Shown here: positions 8,120 through 15,703 of the stretch, piece after piece
Layout: each line of letters starts with the position of its first letter
Position numbering within the stretch: position 1 is the first letter of the stretch
Assembly (NCBI GenBank): GCA_021769135.1
Contig: JAETTM010000022.1
Coordinates: 1 to 55,840 of the forward strand
DNA from: Lachnospiraceae bacterium
Lineage (GTDB): Bacteria; Bacillota; Clostridia; Lachnospirales; Lachnospiraceae
Length of the DNA: 55,840 nucleotides
Direction: 5' to 3'
Notes under the pieces: generated by a model
Seen by the model: only the letters and a program-made list of their open reading frames with translations
Database searches by the model: none
What the model was told of the DNA's origin: nothing
Made by a program: the position numbers and the translations under genes

Positions 8120-8930
8120 TCCAAATTAACCAAGGCATCATCATCATGCACACTAATATCCCAATCCACCAATTCCCGATTCTTGGCACAATAATGAACG
8201 CCGCTATAAAAACAAAAATCGCATATCTGTTAACCATCCGGTAAATTTTCCTTTTCCTCGGCGATATTCCGGCTTCTTCCACCCGTTCAGGATGGGTCAT
8301 CCTACAGCGGACGACTGCCCCCATGCGGCTAAATGCCCGGTCCGCCGTATACTCTATCCCATCCATTTCAAAAACTGGATACATCCCCGGCTTTGTTATC
8401 ACCAGCCTTACGCCCTTCTCCTTTGCGTATTCCAAAAGCGCTTCCGAAAATTCCTCCGGGCTCATAACCATAGAATTGGGCACGAAGTTAAATTCTTTCA
8501 TCGACTCTTCCCTGCTTACCGCCTTATAATCGTTCACAATCGACATAAATATACCTCCCTTCCTTTCCTCTTCCTCCATTTGTTCCAGTACCTTTTCCGT
8601 ATCCAGCGTCTCCAGGCTGGCATCGCACAGCTTGCGGCAGATGTGGATACATGTCTCCAGCTCATCCTGTTTTGCCCGCAGCACGTCCAAATGCTGCTTT
8701 ACCGCCGCATCCAATTCCACTTCCTTTTGGAGAATCTTATGGATATCTTCGATGGACATGTCCAGCTTTCTGAGTATTTTTACCACTTCCAGCGTTTTCA
8801 CATCCTCTTCCACATATTCGCGGTAATTATTTCCTTCATTCCTCCTCGGGCTTAAAAGGCCTTTCCTCTCATAGAAACGGATATTCTGTTTCGTAATGCC
8901 TGTGCGATGTTCCAATTCCTTGATATTCAT
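8088..8930 (-). CDS. MerR-family regulator with C-terminal membrane segments
   Basis: The N-terminus (MNIKELEHRTGI, then QNIRFYERKGLLSP and YREYVEEDVKTL) is a MerR winged helix, followed by a dimer helix with a CIHICRKLC stretch. The middle (ITKPGMYPVFEMDGIEYTAD) is shared with DUF-type MerR proteins, and the end has two predicted membrane helices (YAIFVFIAAFIIVP; WWIGILVCMMMMPWLI). A membrane-tied MerR suggests sensing of envelope state or drugs. Start 8930 gives the standard MerR N-terminus; an in-frame ATG at 8942 belongs to the recurrent double-start motif. The promoter at 8966-8996 has the 19-bp MerR spacer. The last 30 codons overlap another plausible frame, so the C-terminus is less certain. 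Confidence 0.82.
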   Translation of the reverse strand: MNIKELEHRTGITKQNIRFYERKGLLSPRRNEGNNYREYVEEDVKTLEVVKILRKLDMSIEDIHKILQKEVELDAAVKQHLDVLRAKQDELETCIHICRKLCDASLETLDTEKVLEQMEEEERKGGIFMSIVNDYKAVSREESMKEFNFVPNSMVMSPEEFSEALLEYAKEKGVRLVITKPGMYPVFEMDGIEYTADRAFSRMGAVVRCRMTHPERVEEAGISPRKRKIYRMVNRYAIFVFIAAFIIVPRIGNWWIGILVCMMMMPWLIWNGILLWRSRN

Positions 8931-8965
8931 TTCAATTACCATTCCCTTTCCGAAAGCTTACATTC

Positions 8966-8996
8966 AATATATAGGATATACCAGGTATAAGGTCAA
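8966..8996 (-). promoter_or_regulatory. MerR-type promoter with 19-bp spacer
   Basis: On the minus strand TTGACC (complement of 8991-8996) and TATATT (complement of 8966-8971) are separated by 19 bp. The dyad ATACC-T-GGTAT (8978-8988) lies inside the spacer. This mirrors the promoter at 485-515 and points to autoregulation by the MerR protein encoded downstream. Confidence 0.78.
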
Positions 8997-9011
8997 GAAG
9001 ATTTTTAAAAT

Positions 9012-9110
9012 AAACAACCCCGCTGCCAAGCAGCGGGGTATTGACCCTCGCGGCATTCGCCAAATATACGCGCAAGCGCGTCTACTTGGCTCATTGCCCA
9101 CGGAAATAAA
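9012..9110 (+). repeat. Dispersed structured intergenic repeat, copy B
   Basis: The most compact copy. Stem 1 is CCCCGCTG (9018-9025) with CAGCGGGG (9031-9038). Then TATTGACCCTCGCGGCATTC, and the hairpin 9059-9090 with outer GCCAAAT/ACTTGGC and inner CGCGC-AA-GCGCG. Compared with copy A the inner stem has changed on both sides (CGTGC/GCACG to CGCGC/GCGCG), keeping pairing. Confidence 0.8.
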
Positions 9111-9158
9111 TGCCTTAAGTCAAAGAATGCAAAAAAAGAAACACAAAGGCCCTCAGCC

Positions 9159-9845
9159 TTAACCCACCTTATATCCGGTTCCCCATACGACTTTCAGGTA
9201 ATGGGGTTCCTTTGGATTGCGCTCGATTTTTTCCCTAATATGCCTGATATGTACCGCAATCGTATTGTCTGCCCCAATGGCCTGCATGTTCCAAATGGAT
9301 TCATAAATCTGATTAATGGAAAACACCCTTCCCCTTTCCTGTACCAGCAGGCGAAGAATCTTATATTCAATAGGCGTAAGGTTGACCTCCTTCCCCGACA
9401 CCGTCACCTTTCTGAGCACATCGTTCATTACCAAATCATCCACCCTGTAAATCCTGTCTATATTATCGCGCACATTCACCAGCTGGATATAACGCCTGAA
9501 CTGGCAGTTAATCCTTGCCATAAATTCCAGGGGGTGAAACGGATAAATCACATAATCGTCCGCCCCCGCATTCAACGCCGCTATTTTCATCTGTTCCCGG
9601 TCATTGGCTGAAAGTACGATAATCGGCATCCTGTCGGTATTCCTAATCGCTTTAAGGCGTTCCACCCCGTCATTTTTCGGGAAGTCGATGTCCATCACCA
9701 CTAGGTGGATATCCTTCTGCCCTACCCTGCGGATTACATCGTCCAACTTGCTGACCACATATACCTGATAGCCTTCCTGGGCAAGAAAAATCTTTAGCAC
9801 TTCCATGTTGGTTTCGTTTTGGTTATAGATTAATACATTTTTCAT
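9159..9845 (-). CDS. OmpR/PhoB-type response regulator with degenerate receiver pocket
   Basis: The protein has 228 residues: a receiver domain (1-120) and a winged-helix output domain (about 130-228, VNLTPIEYKILRLLVQERGR and WGTGYKVG). The phosphate acceptor Asp52 (VVMDIDFP) and Ser79 are kept, but the acidic pair near residues 8-9 is Asn-Gln (IYNQNE) and the invariant Lys is Tyr101 (DDYVIYPF). Receivers lacking these residues usually cannot bind Mg2+ or switch normally. No histidine kinase gene is adjacent. The DNA-binding half looks intact, so it may act without phosphorylation. GAGGAGG precedes the ATG. Confidence 0.9.
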   Translation of the reverse strand: MKNVLIYNQNETNMEVLKIFLAQEGYQVYVVSKLDDVIRRVGQKDIHLVVMDIDFPKNDGVERLKAIRNTDRMPIIVLSANDREQMKIAALNAGADDYVIYPFHPLEFMARINCQFRRYIQLVNVRDNIDRIYRVDDLVMNDVLRKVTVSGKEVNLTPIEYKILRLLVQERGRVFSINQIYESIWNMQAIGADNTIAVHIRHIREKIERNPKEPHYLKVVWGTGYKVG

Positions 9846-9940
9846 CCGTTTTCCTCCTCTCGTAACGCTTAAACCCTCAATCTATTATCCCCGTTCCTCT
9901 TGACCATAACGGTTAACCCGGCCCATCCCGGACCGCCGCT

Positions 9941-10828
9941 TTATTCGTATTCGCTTAAATCAATACTCTCTATCATTTTTTTTGCTTCCTCTTCCGTATA
10001 TCCCATAAAATCAATATAGGTCTCATAGGTTCCTACGGTAACTGCCCCGTGAATCTGGAGCGCTTCCTCATCATTTTCTCTCACCGAATCCACCAATGTG
10101 TACGTATAACCCTGGGCCGTGGTATATGCCCTTTCATTGCATACGCCTCCGGGAAATACCTTTGAGGATGCATGTCCCTGGGTATCGGCATAATCCGTGC
10201 GTTCTACCCAAACCACTTTTCCTTCCATATCATACCGGGCCATGGCCCAGTTCCCGCAAATTGTAATGTCTACCGTTTCCGCGCCCCCGCTCAATATTAT
10301 AGACGGCTGCGGGAAAATAATATCTTCATTTTCTTCGAATTCTTCCAAAGAATTATAGTTCTTTACCGGTATATCTTCTATCTCCAATTCCTCTATCGCC
10401 CCCTTTTCCGATACCCGTTCCCCTTCTTCCGCCAGCTGCGCCATCTTGCTTTCCATATCTTCTTCCACGCTGTCCAATGTTCCGGCCTCTGCCGTTTCCG
10501 GATCGATCCCCAATTCTTCCGAAATAATATGGGTCTGGGTATCCTCCGCCTCATTTCTCGCCATAGTAACCGCATCCGCAGATTCAAATCCCCATTGGTT
10601 TACCCTTATTACATTTTCAATATATTCCGCAGCCTTTACCGTTCCAAAACCACACAGAAAAATAACACAGGCCGCTGAAAATGCCGAGGCCGCCGTCCTT
10701 TTCAGCCTTCTGGCCCTAAAACGGTTATGGCCCCTTACATCCATACACTGAGAAGCATCTATATGGAATTCTTTTTCGCCCAGCATATCGTTGACCGCCG
10801 ATTGATAGCATTCTTTGAAATCATTCAT
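9941..10828 (-). CDS. Anti-sigma-factor-like membrane protein (DUF4367 type)
   Basis: The protein has 295 residues with a cytoplasmic N-terminus (1-45), one membrane helix (TAASAFSAACVIFLCGFGTV, about 46-65) and an outside domain rich in acidic residues. The C-terminus, with YTTAQGYTYTLVDS and a final helix EEEAKKMIESIDLSEY, fits DUF4367, often found beside ECF sigma genes. Its start overlaps the end of the sigma gene by 8 bases, so the two are translationally coupled. It most likely holds the sigma factor inactive at the membrane until an envelope signal arrives; a classic zinc anti-sigma motif is not visible. Confidence 0.8.
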   Translation of the reverse strand: MNDFKECYQSAVNDMLGEKEFHIDASQCMDVRGHNRFRARRLKRTAASAFSAACVIFLCGFGTVKAAEYIENVIRVNQWGFESADAVTMARNEAEDTQTHIISEELGIDPETAEAGTLDSVEEDMESKMAQLAEEGERVSEKGAIEELEIEDIPVKNYNSLEEFEENEDIIFPQPSIILSGGAETVDITICGNWAMARYDMEGKVVWVERTDYADTQGHASSKVFPGGVCNERAYTTAQGYTYTLVDSVRENDEEALQIHGAVTVGTYETYIDFMGYTEEEAKKMIESIDLSEYE

Positions 10829-11438
10829 ACCGATACTCCTCCTTCAGATTTTTTCTAAGCAGTTCCCTGCCCCTTGTGAGCTGTGACGTTATCGTAGATT
10901 CTTTTCGTTTTGTCACAGCGCTTATTTCCTTTACGCTCATCTGCTGGAAATAAAACAAATGTATCACTTCCAGGTATCTTCTGGGCAGTTTCATCACCAC
11001 CTCCATAATTTCCCGGTTTCTTTCCCGTCTCAGGATATCTTCCAGGACATTTCCCTTACTATTATCATAAATAGTATCCAGGAGGCCATCCGTCATCATG
11101 CCGTCCGCCTGCTTCCCGGCATCCTCCCCTATCCTGCTTCCCGGCGTCATATTCGTATGCCTGTACCATGCGGAGCGCCATAGCTTCCGGCACCCGTTCA
11201 GCGTCACTTTAATCAACCATGCTTTCTCGTGCTCCGGCGTTTCAAACCCTTTTCTCAATTTTATAAACTGATAAAAAGTTTCCTGCACCACATCCTCTGC
11301 GTCCTGGTTATTCCTAAGCTGTAGATAGGCGATTTTATACAACAAATCACTGTATGAATCAATTTTCTTTTGCAGTTCTTCCATATCTATCGTCTTCGAA
11401 ACAGATACTTCTGTCTTTCCGCTCTTCTTCTCCACCAT
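10821..11438 (-). CDS. ECF-type RNA polymerase sigma factor
   Basis: The protein has 205 residues. Region 2 is seen as YSDLLYKIAYLQLRNNQDAE followed by DVVQETFYQFIKLRKGF; region 4 is seen as LPRRYLEVIHLFYFQQMSV followed by KEISAVTKRKESTITSQLTR. A leader of about 20 residues precedes region 2, so ATG 11378 is a possible shorter start. The anti-sigma-like gene follows with an 8-base overlap. The linker between regions 2 and 4 is long, which is usual for sigma factors paired with DUF4367 or DUF4179 proteins in Clostridia. The upstream 250 bases contain AT-rich sequence in which I could not identify a clear ECF promoter. Confidence 0.9.
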   Translation of the reverse strand: MVEKKSGKTEVSVSKTIDMEELQKKIDSYSDLLYKIAYLQLRNNQDAEDVVQETFYQFIKLRKGFETPEHEKAWLIKVTLNGCRKLWRSAWYRHTNMTPGSRIGEDAGKQADGMMTDGLLDTIYDNSKGNVLEDILRRERNREIMEVVMKLPRRYLEVIHLFYFQQMSVKEISAVTKRKESTITSQLTRGRELLRKNLKEEYRYE

Positions 11439-11594
11439 ATGTACTGTCTCTCATTTTCGTAATTTTTATCTGTCAACCTTTATTTCATGTCCTCTATATA
11501 GTAATATCCCATATAAAGTATAAATACTGCAAAAAATTATATTATTTTTTTCTTATTTTTATATATAAAATCTTTGGAAAAAAGGAATGGGAAA

Positions 11595-11624
11595 GCCGCA
11601 TACAGGTTTTGACTCTGCTGCGGC
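11595..11624 (-). terminator. Possible terminator after the vanZ-like gene
   Basis: GCCGCA (11595-11600) and TGCGGC (11619-11624) form a stem around an 18-base loop; on the minus strand a T-rich stretch follows. Weak because the stem is short and the loop long. Confidence 0.4.
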
Positions 11625-11688
11625 CTGTCCTCTCTATTATTAGACGCATTAAGAAGGGAAAAAGTTTCATAAAATCGAATTTAAATCT

Positions 11689-12156
11689 TCATATCGGCCG
11701 CCTCTTCCTTATCCTTTCCCACAGCCGGAAAATGACCCAGCCCATCACCGCGCCCAGGCAGTTTAACAGGATGTCATCCACATCGAATGCCCCGAAAGCG
11801 CTAAACAGCTGGAACACTTCGATTCCCAGGACGAAAAGGAAAGCATTGACGAACAGCACCGGAAATTTCGCTGATTTTTTATGGATATACGGAAGCAGAA
11901 AACCAAAGGGAACGAACACCACCACGTTCCCCACTAGATTTTCAAAGCTGTTCAGCATATAAGAATAGTCAATATACATTTTTATAGTTTTAAACAACGT
12001 AAAATTTGCCGTATCCAAACCTTCCAGGATAACGCCCTTTTCCCATGTGTCCATAATCGCTTTCAAATCTTCCCATGGGTATTTGAATATAATCACTTTG
12101 ATTACTACTGCAATATATATGAAAAACACAATTTTTATGCGTTTTGATTTATTCAC
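11689..12156 (-). CDS. VanZ-like membrane protein
   Basis: The protein has 155 residues and about four membrane helices. The conserved VanZ pattern is present: NLVGNVVVFVPFGFLLPYI, then ALFVLGIEVFQLF-like sequence and FDVDDILLNCLGAVMGW. VanZ proteins lower sensitivity to teicoplanin or lipoglycopeptides in some hosts, but most chromosomal homologues have no known substrate. The GTG start overlaps the truA stop (GTGA), so it is translated with truA. It is the last gene of the long minus-strand block. Confidence 0.88.
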   Translation of the reverse strand: MNKSKRIKIVFFIYIAVVIKVIIFKYPWEDLKAIMDTWEKGVILEGLDTANFTLFKTIKMYIDYSYMLNSFENLVGNVVVFVPFGFLLPYIHKKSAKFPVLFVNAFLFVLGIEVFQLFSAFGAFDVDDILLNCLGAVMGWVIFRLWERIRKRRPI

Positions 12157-12893
12157 GAATAACGAACCTCCACCAAAGCTAATCCCTTGGCAGGCACCAA
12201 ATAACCGGCTTCCTGTCTCGTTCCCGACTCCAGGAGCTTCCTTATCTGCGCCTCATCTGTTTTATGCATCCCCGCCTCCAGCAGGGTTCCCATCATAATC
12301 CGTACCATATGGAACAGGAAACCGTTCCCCTTAAATGTAAAGCGAATTTCATCGCCTTCTTTTTCTATTTCAATGGAATCCACCGTCCGTACCGTGGATT
12401 TCCGGCTTTTTTTGCTGGAAGTAAACGCTTTGTAATCATGGGTGCCGCACAGCGCCCCAGCCGCACGCCTCATAGCCTCCACGTCCAGTCGTTCTTCCAC
12501 TGTATAAGCGTATCTTCTATCAAATATATGTGGCACGCTGCTGTTTATCACCCTGTACCGGTAAGTTTTTCCTTTTGCGTTCAGCCTGCTGTGGAAACGT
12601 TCGGGCATTTCCTCAATATCGATGACCGCAATATCTTCCGGCAAATAACGGTTCATATAATCCATGATTTCCTGAAGTTCCATTTCTGTATCTATATGAA
12701 AATTTGCCACCTGCCCATATGCATGAACGCCCGCATCCGTTCTTCCGGAACCGTCCACTTCCACTTTCCTGCCGCACATTTTCGTAAGCAATGCCTCCAG
12801 TCTGCCCTGAATGGTATTGCTGGTGCTCTCCTGTCTTTGCCAGCCCTGATATTTCGTTCCTTCATATTGGAGTATTACTTTTATATTACGCAA
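12153..12893 (-). CDS. truA: tRNA pseudouridine(38-40) synthase
   Basis: TruA changes uridines 38-40 in the anticodon arm of many tRNAs to pseudouridine. The 246-residue length is typical. The catalytic Asp lies in GSGRTDAGVHAYGQ (about residue 52), and the N-terminal LQYEGTKYQGWQRQ and late FTFKGNGFLFHMVRIMMGTL motifs are family hallmarks. The start is TTG, placed directly after the TAA of the dehydrogenase gene, with GGGAGG 8 bases before it. Coupling to the upstream and downstream genes is tight. Confidence 0.95.
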   Translation of the reverse strand: MRNIKVILQYEGTKYQGWQRQESTSNTIQGRLEALLTKMCGRKVEVDGSGRTDAGVHAYGQVANFHIDTEMELQEIMDYMNRYLPEDIAVIDIEEMPERFHSRLNAKGKTYRYRVINSSVPHIFDRRYAYTVEERLDVEAMRRAAGALCGTHDYKAFTSSKKSRKSTVRTVDSIEIEKEGDEIRFTFKGNGFLFHMVRIMMGTLLEAGMHKTDEAQIRKLLESGTRQEAGYLVPAKGLALVEVRYS

Positions 12894-13877
12894 TTATGCA
12901 ACCTCCCATGGATTTTCCCGCCCTTCGGCAAAAAGCCTGCAGCCCGTCAGGGAATCCCTCACTACCGTTTTTACGCACTCGTCGGTATAAAATGCCATAT
13001 GGTGCGTCACCGTCACATTGGGGAAACCTCTCAGCACAGCCAGCTCCCTGTTGCTTAACACATCCGATTTCCGATCATAGTAATAAAGTTCAAACTCATT
13101 TTCCACCACATCCAGCCCGGCAGCGCCCACTTTCCCCGCTTCAATCCCTTCTATCAAGGCCTGGGAATCGATCAAGCCTCCCCTGGCCGTATTCACAATG
13201 ACCACCCCGTTCTTCATCCTGTCAATTGTGTCCTTGCCAATCATATGGTAACTGCTTTCCGTCAAGGGCGCATGCAAAGTGATAATGTCCGCCTGCTTCC
13301 ATATTTCTTCCAGTGTAACATATTCCGCGTTGTTTTTCACCTCTTCATTTTCAAATAAATCATAAGCCAGCAGCCTGCAGCCAAAGCCGGACAAATTGCG
13401 TATTACCGTCCTTCCTATTCTCCCCGTGCCGATGACTCCTACGGTCATATCCTTCAGTTCACGCCCCTGAATCCCTTTCAGCGTATAGTCCTGAATATTG
13501 GTGCGTTCCATAATCCTCTTCATCTTACGTATGGACATCAGAATCAGCATCACCGCATAATCCGCTACCCCATGGGGGCCGTAAGGGGCATTCGCCACTG
13601 TAATCCCCAGCCTTTTTGCCGCCTCCCTGTCGATATGGTCATAGCCAATCGTACGGGTCACCAAGTAGCGGACTCCCCGCTCCTTAAACGCGCCCAGCAA
13701 TTCCTCCGTCATCTTGGAAGTCAGGATATCAATGCACCCGCTTCCCCTGGCCAGCTCCACGTTCTCCATACACGGGGCATCCGGGCATAAAACCAGTTCT
13801 ATGCCCAATTCCTTCCCATACCGTATAAACAGTTCCTTCTCGTCAAATTCCCTGCAGCTATACACCGTTACTTTCAT
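12894..13877 (-). CDS. D-lactate dehydrogenase family 2-hydroxyacid dehydrogenase
   Basis: The protein has 327 residues and makes or uses a D-2-hydroxyacid with NAD(H), most likely reducing pyruvate to D-lactate. The nucleotide fold is seen as GVIGTGRIGRTVIRNL; catalytic residues fit the family: Arg in VNTARGGLID, Glu in DVVENEFELY and His in VTHHMAFYT. ATG 13877 (MKVTVYSCREF) is used because a G-rich site precedes it; a longer frame upstream overlaps the ytvI-like gene. Aromatic keto-acid reductases of the same family cannot be told apart by eye. Confidence 0.88.
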   Translation of the reverse strand: MKVTVYSCREFDEKELFIRYGKELGIELVLCPDAPCMENVELARGSGCIDILTSKMTEELLGAFKERGVRYLVTRTIGYDHIDREAAKRLGITVANAPYGPHGVADYAVMLILMSIRKMKRIMERTNIQDYTLKGIQGRELKDMTVGVIGTGRIGRTVIRNLSGFGCRLLAYDLFENEEVKNNAEYVTLEEIWKQADIITLHAPLTESSYHMIGKDTIDRMKNGVVIVNTARGGLIDSQALIEGIEAGKVGAAGLDVVENEFELYYYDRKSDVLSNRELAVLRGFPNVTVTHHMAFYTDECVKTVVRDSLTGCRLFAEGRENPWEVA

Positions 13878-13878
13878 T

Positions 13879-15069
13879 TCAAAGCCCCCCTTTTTTTTCC
13901 TTCTGATAACTCTCATACTCCTTGATGACCGACAAATCCTTCTCATCCAGGCGCCGAAAGCTGTTAATCCCTGCCAACAGGATTTTTATGCTGTTTTTCG
14001 TCGTATCGAATACCCCTTCTTCATACATGTTTATAAGAATAATGCCGATTGGCACCGCAATAATCATGCCGAAGACACCGGCCATCTTATAGCCGATAAA
14101 AAGCAGGAATAAAGTGGGAATCGATGGAACGCCGATGGAATCCCCTACGATTTTCGGCTGGATAATCTGCCGTGCCAATTGTCCGCCGCACCAAATGATT
14201 AAAAGCCCTACTGCCATCTTATAATCCGCGCTCAATATTTTGATGATTGCCCAGGGCATAAGCACTGTTCCCGTTCCGAAAACGGGCAGGAAATCCAAAA
14301 AGGCAATGCCGATGGCAATCAAAAAAGCATAGTCAACCTTCAAAACCCAAAGCCCCAGCACCAACAGCAAATACATCCAAATCTCAATCTTGAACTGGGC
14401 TTTAAAATATCCCCCCACCGCACGGCGGAAACTGCGCGCCATCATATTCCAGCGATAAGTAATCGCTTCCGGCATACGGCCTTTTACATGGACGCTCAAA
14501 TACTCCCTTTCCGCCACGAAAAAATAGGCGGACAAAAGGCACATAATAATTCCAATTACGATAGTAGGGAGGTTCTTGGCGAAGTTTCCGACCGCCTCGA
14601 TGGTGGGCGAGCCCACCCGGCTTACCACATCCCCCACAAAGCCTTCCATTTCCGCCCCGATGCCAGCAATGCTGTCGCGCACCTCTGCCGGGAAACGGCT
14701 GTACAAAATGTCCATGTTTTTGCCGATAGTGCGGAAATCCTCCTCCAGGGAATTCCACATATCGGGCAATTCGTTGATTAGCCCTACCGTTTCCCTCACT
14801 ATTTTACTGCCCAAGAGATATCCCGCCAGCACTACCAGGGCGATTACAGCCACCACCACAAATGCAGTTCCGGCCTTTCTCCTGATTTTCAGCTTGTTCT
14901 CGAAAAAGTGCACCAAGGGATTCGCTATTAAAGCGATAATCCAGCCGATAACGAACGGCATGAAGAACAGAATCACTTTCGGGAGCAGGAATACCATGAG
15001 CAGGAAAATCAGTACTGCAATCCCCAGATTCATCAAAGCTTTTATATAGGTTCTGGATAACGGTTTCAT
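13879..15069 (-). CDS. AI-2E/YtvI-family membrane protein
   Basis: The protein has 396 residues and about eight membrane helices, with the large soluble insertion (INELPDMWNSLEEDFRTIGK) and the C-terminal GIAFLDFLPVFGTG and IGDSIGVP-like motifs of the AI-2E family. In sporulating Firmicutes the closest named member is YtvI, reported as a sporulation membrane protein; others export quorum signals or act as Na+/H+ antiporters. The gene lies between ysxC and the dehydrogenase gene, separated from the latter by one base, in the housekeeping operon. Function here is inferred only to family level. Confidence 0.85.
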   Translation of the reverse strand: MKPLSRTYIKALMNLGIAVLIFLLMVFLLPKVILFFMPFVIGWIIALIANPLVHFFENKLKIRRKAGTAFVVVAVIALVVLAGYLLGSKIVRETVGLINELPDMWNSLEEDFRTIGKNMDILYSRFPAEVRDSIAGIGAEMEGFVGDVVSRVGSPTIEAVGNFAKNLPTIVIGIIMCLLSAYFFVAEREYLSVHVKGRMPEAITYRWNMMARSFRRAVGGYFKAQFKIEIWMYLLLVLGLWVLKVDYAFLIAIGIAFLDFLPVFGTGTVLMPWAIIKILSADYKMAVGLLIIWCGGQLARQIIQPKIVGDSIGVPSIPTLFLLFIGYKMAGVFGMIIAVPIGIILINMYEEGVFDTTKNSIKILLAGINSFRRLDEKDLSVIKEYESYQKEKKGGL

Positions 15070-15088
15070 GGGGTAATCACGGCTCCCT

Positions 15089-15679
15089 TCATTCTTCTTC
15101 CATAAGTTTGTCCAACAAAGCGTAGATTTCTTCCCTGCCCTGCTTGGTGAGGGAAGAGTATGGTATCAGGATGCTTTCCTCATCCATCTTAAGCCCTGTC
15201 CTTATCATCTTAATATTTTTCTGTACCTGGCTTTTTTTCAACTTATCCAGCTTTGTGGCGATAATGATGGGATGGAAGCCGTAGTGCAGCATCCATTCAT
15301 ACATGGTTTTGTCATTGCCGGAAGGCTCATGGCGAATATCAATCAGGAGGAAAATCGCTCTTAACATCTTCGTCTTATGAAGATAGCGCTCCACCATCTT
15401 TCCCCATTGCTCCTTCACCTTTACATTGGCCGTGGTATAGCCGTATCCCGGCAGATCCACAAAGTAGCATTGGCCGTTGATATTGTAAAAATTGATTGTC
15501 TGCGTCTTTCCCGGCTGGGCGCTGGTCCTGGCCAGGGCTTTTCGGTTCATCAACCCGTTAATCAGCGAAGATTTCCCCACATTGCTCTTTCCGGCAAATG
15601 CAAATTCTATCCGTTCATTTTCCGGTATCTTGCTGGTTATGCCGCAGACCGTTTCCAGATTCACATTCTTAATTACCAT
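15089..15679 (-). CDS. ysxC: Ribosome biogenesis GTP-binding protein YsxC/EngB
   Basis: The protein has 196 residues and is a small GTPase needed for assembly of the 50S ribosomal subunit. G1 is AGKSNVGKSSLIN (about residues 29-41), G2 lies near TSAQPGKTQ, G3 is VDLPGYGY, and G4 is ATKLDK. AAAGGAA precedes ATG 15679. It lies directly downstream of lon, the same order as in Bacillus (clpX-lon-ysxC). Confidence 0.95.
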   Translation of the reverse strand: MVIKNVNLETVCGITSKIPENERIEFAFAGKSNVGKSSLINGLMNRKALARTSAQPGKTQTINFYNINGQCYFVDLPGYGYTTANVKVKEQWGKMVERYLHKTKMLRAIFLLIDIRHEPSGNDKTMYEWMLHYGFHPIIIATKLDKLKKSQVQKNIKMIRTGLKMDEESILIPYSSLTKQGREEIYALLDKLMEEE

Positions 15680-15703
15680 TTGAAATTCCTTTCCTTTTTG
15701 CTT

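Noticed and set aside
10172-10678. 168-residue plus-strand frame inside the anti-sigma gene
   Set aside because: Antisense shadow with no start signal; composition follows the complementary codons.
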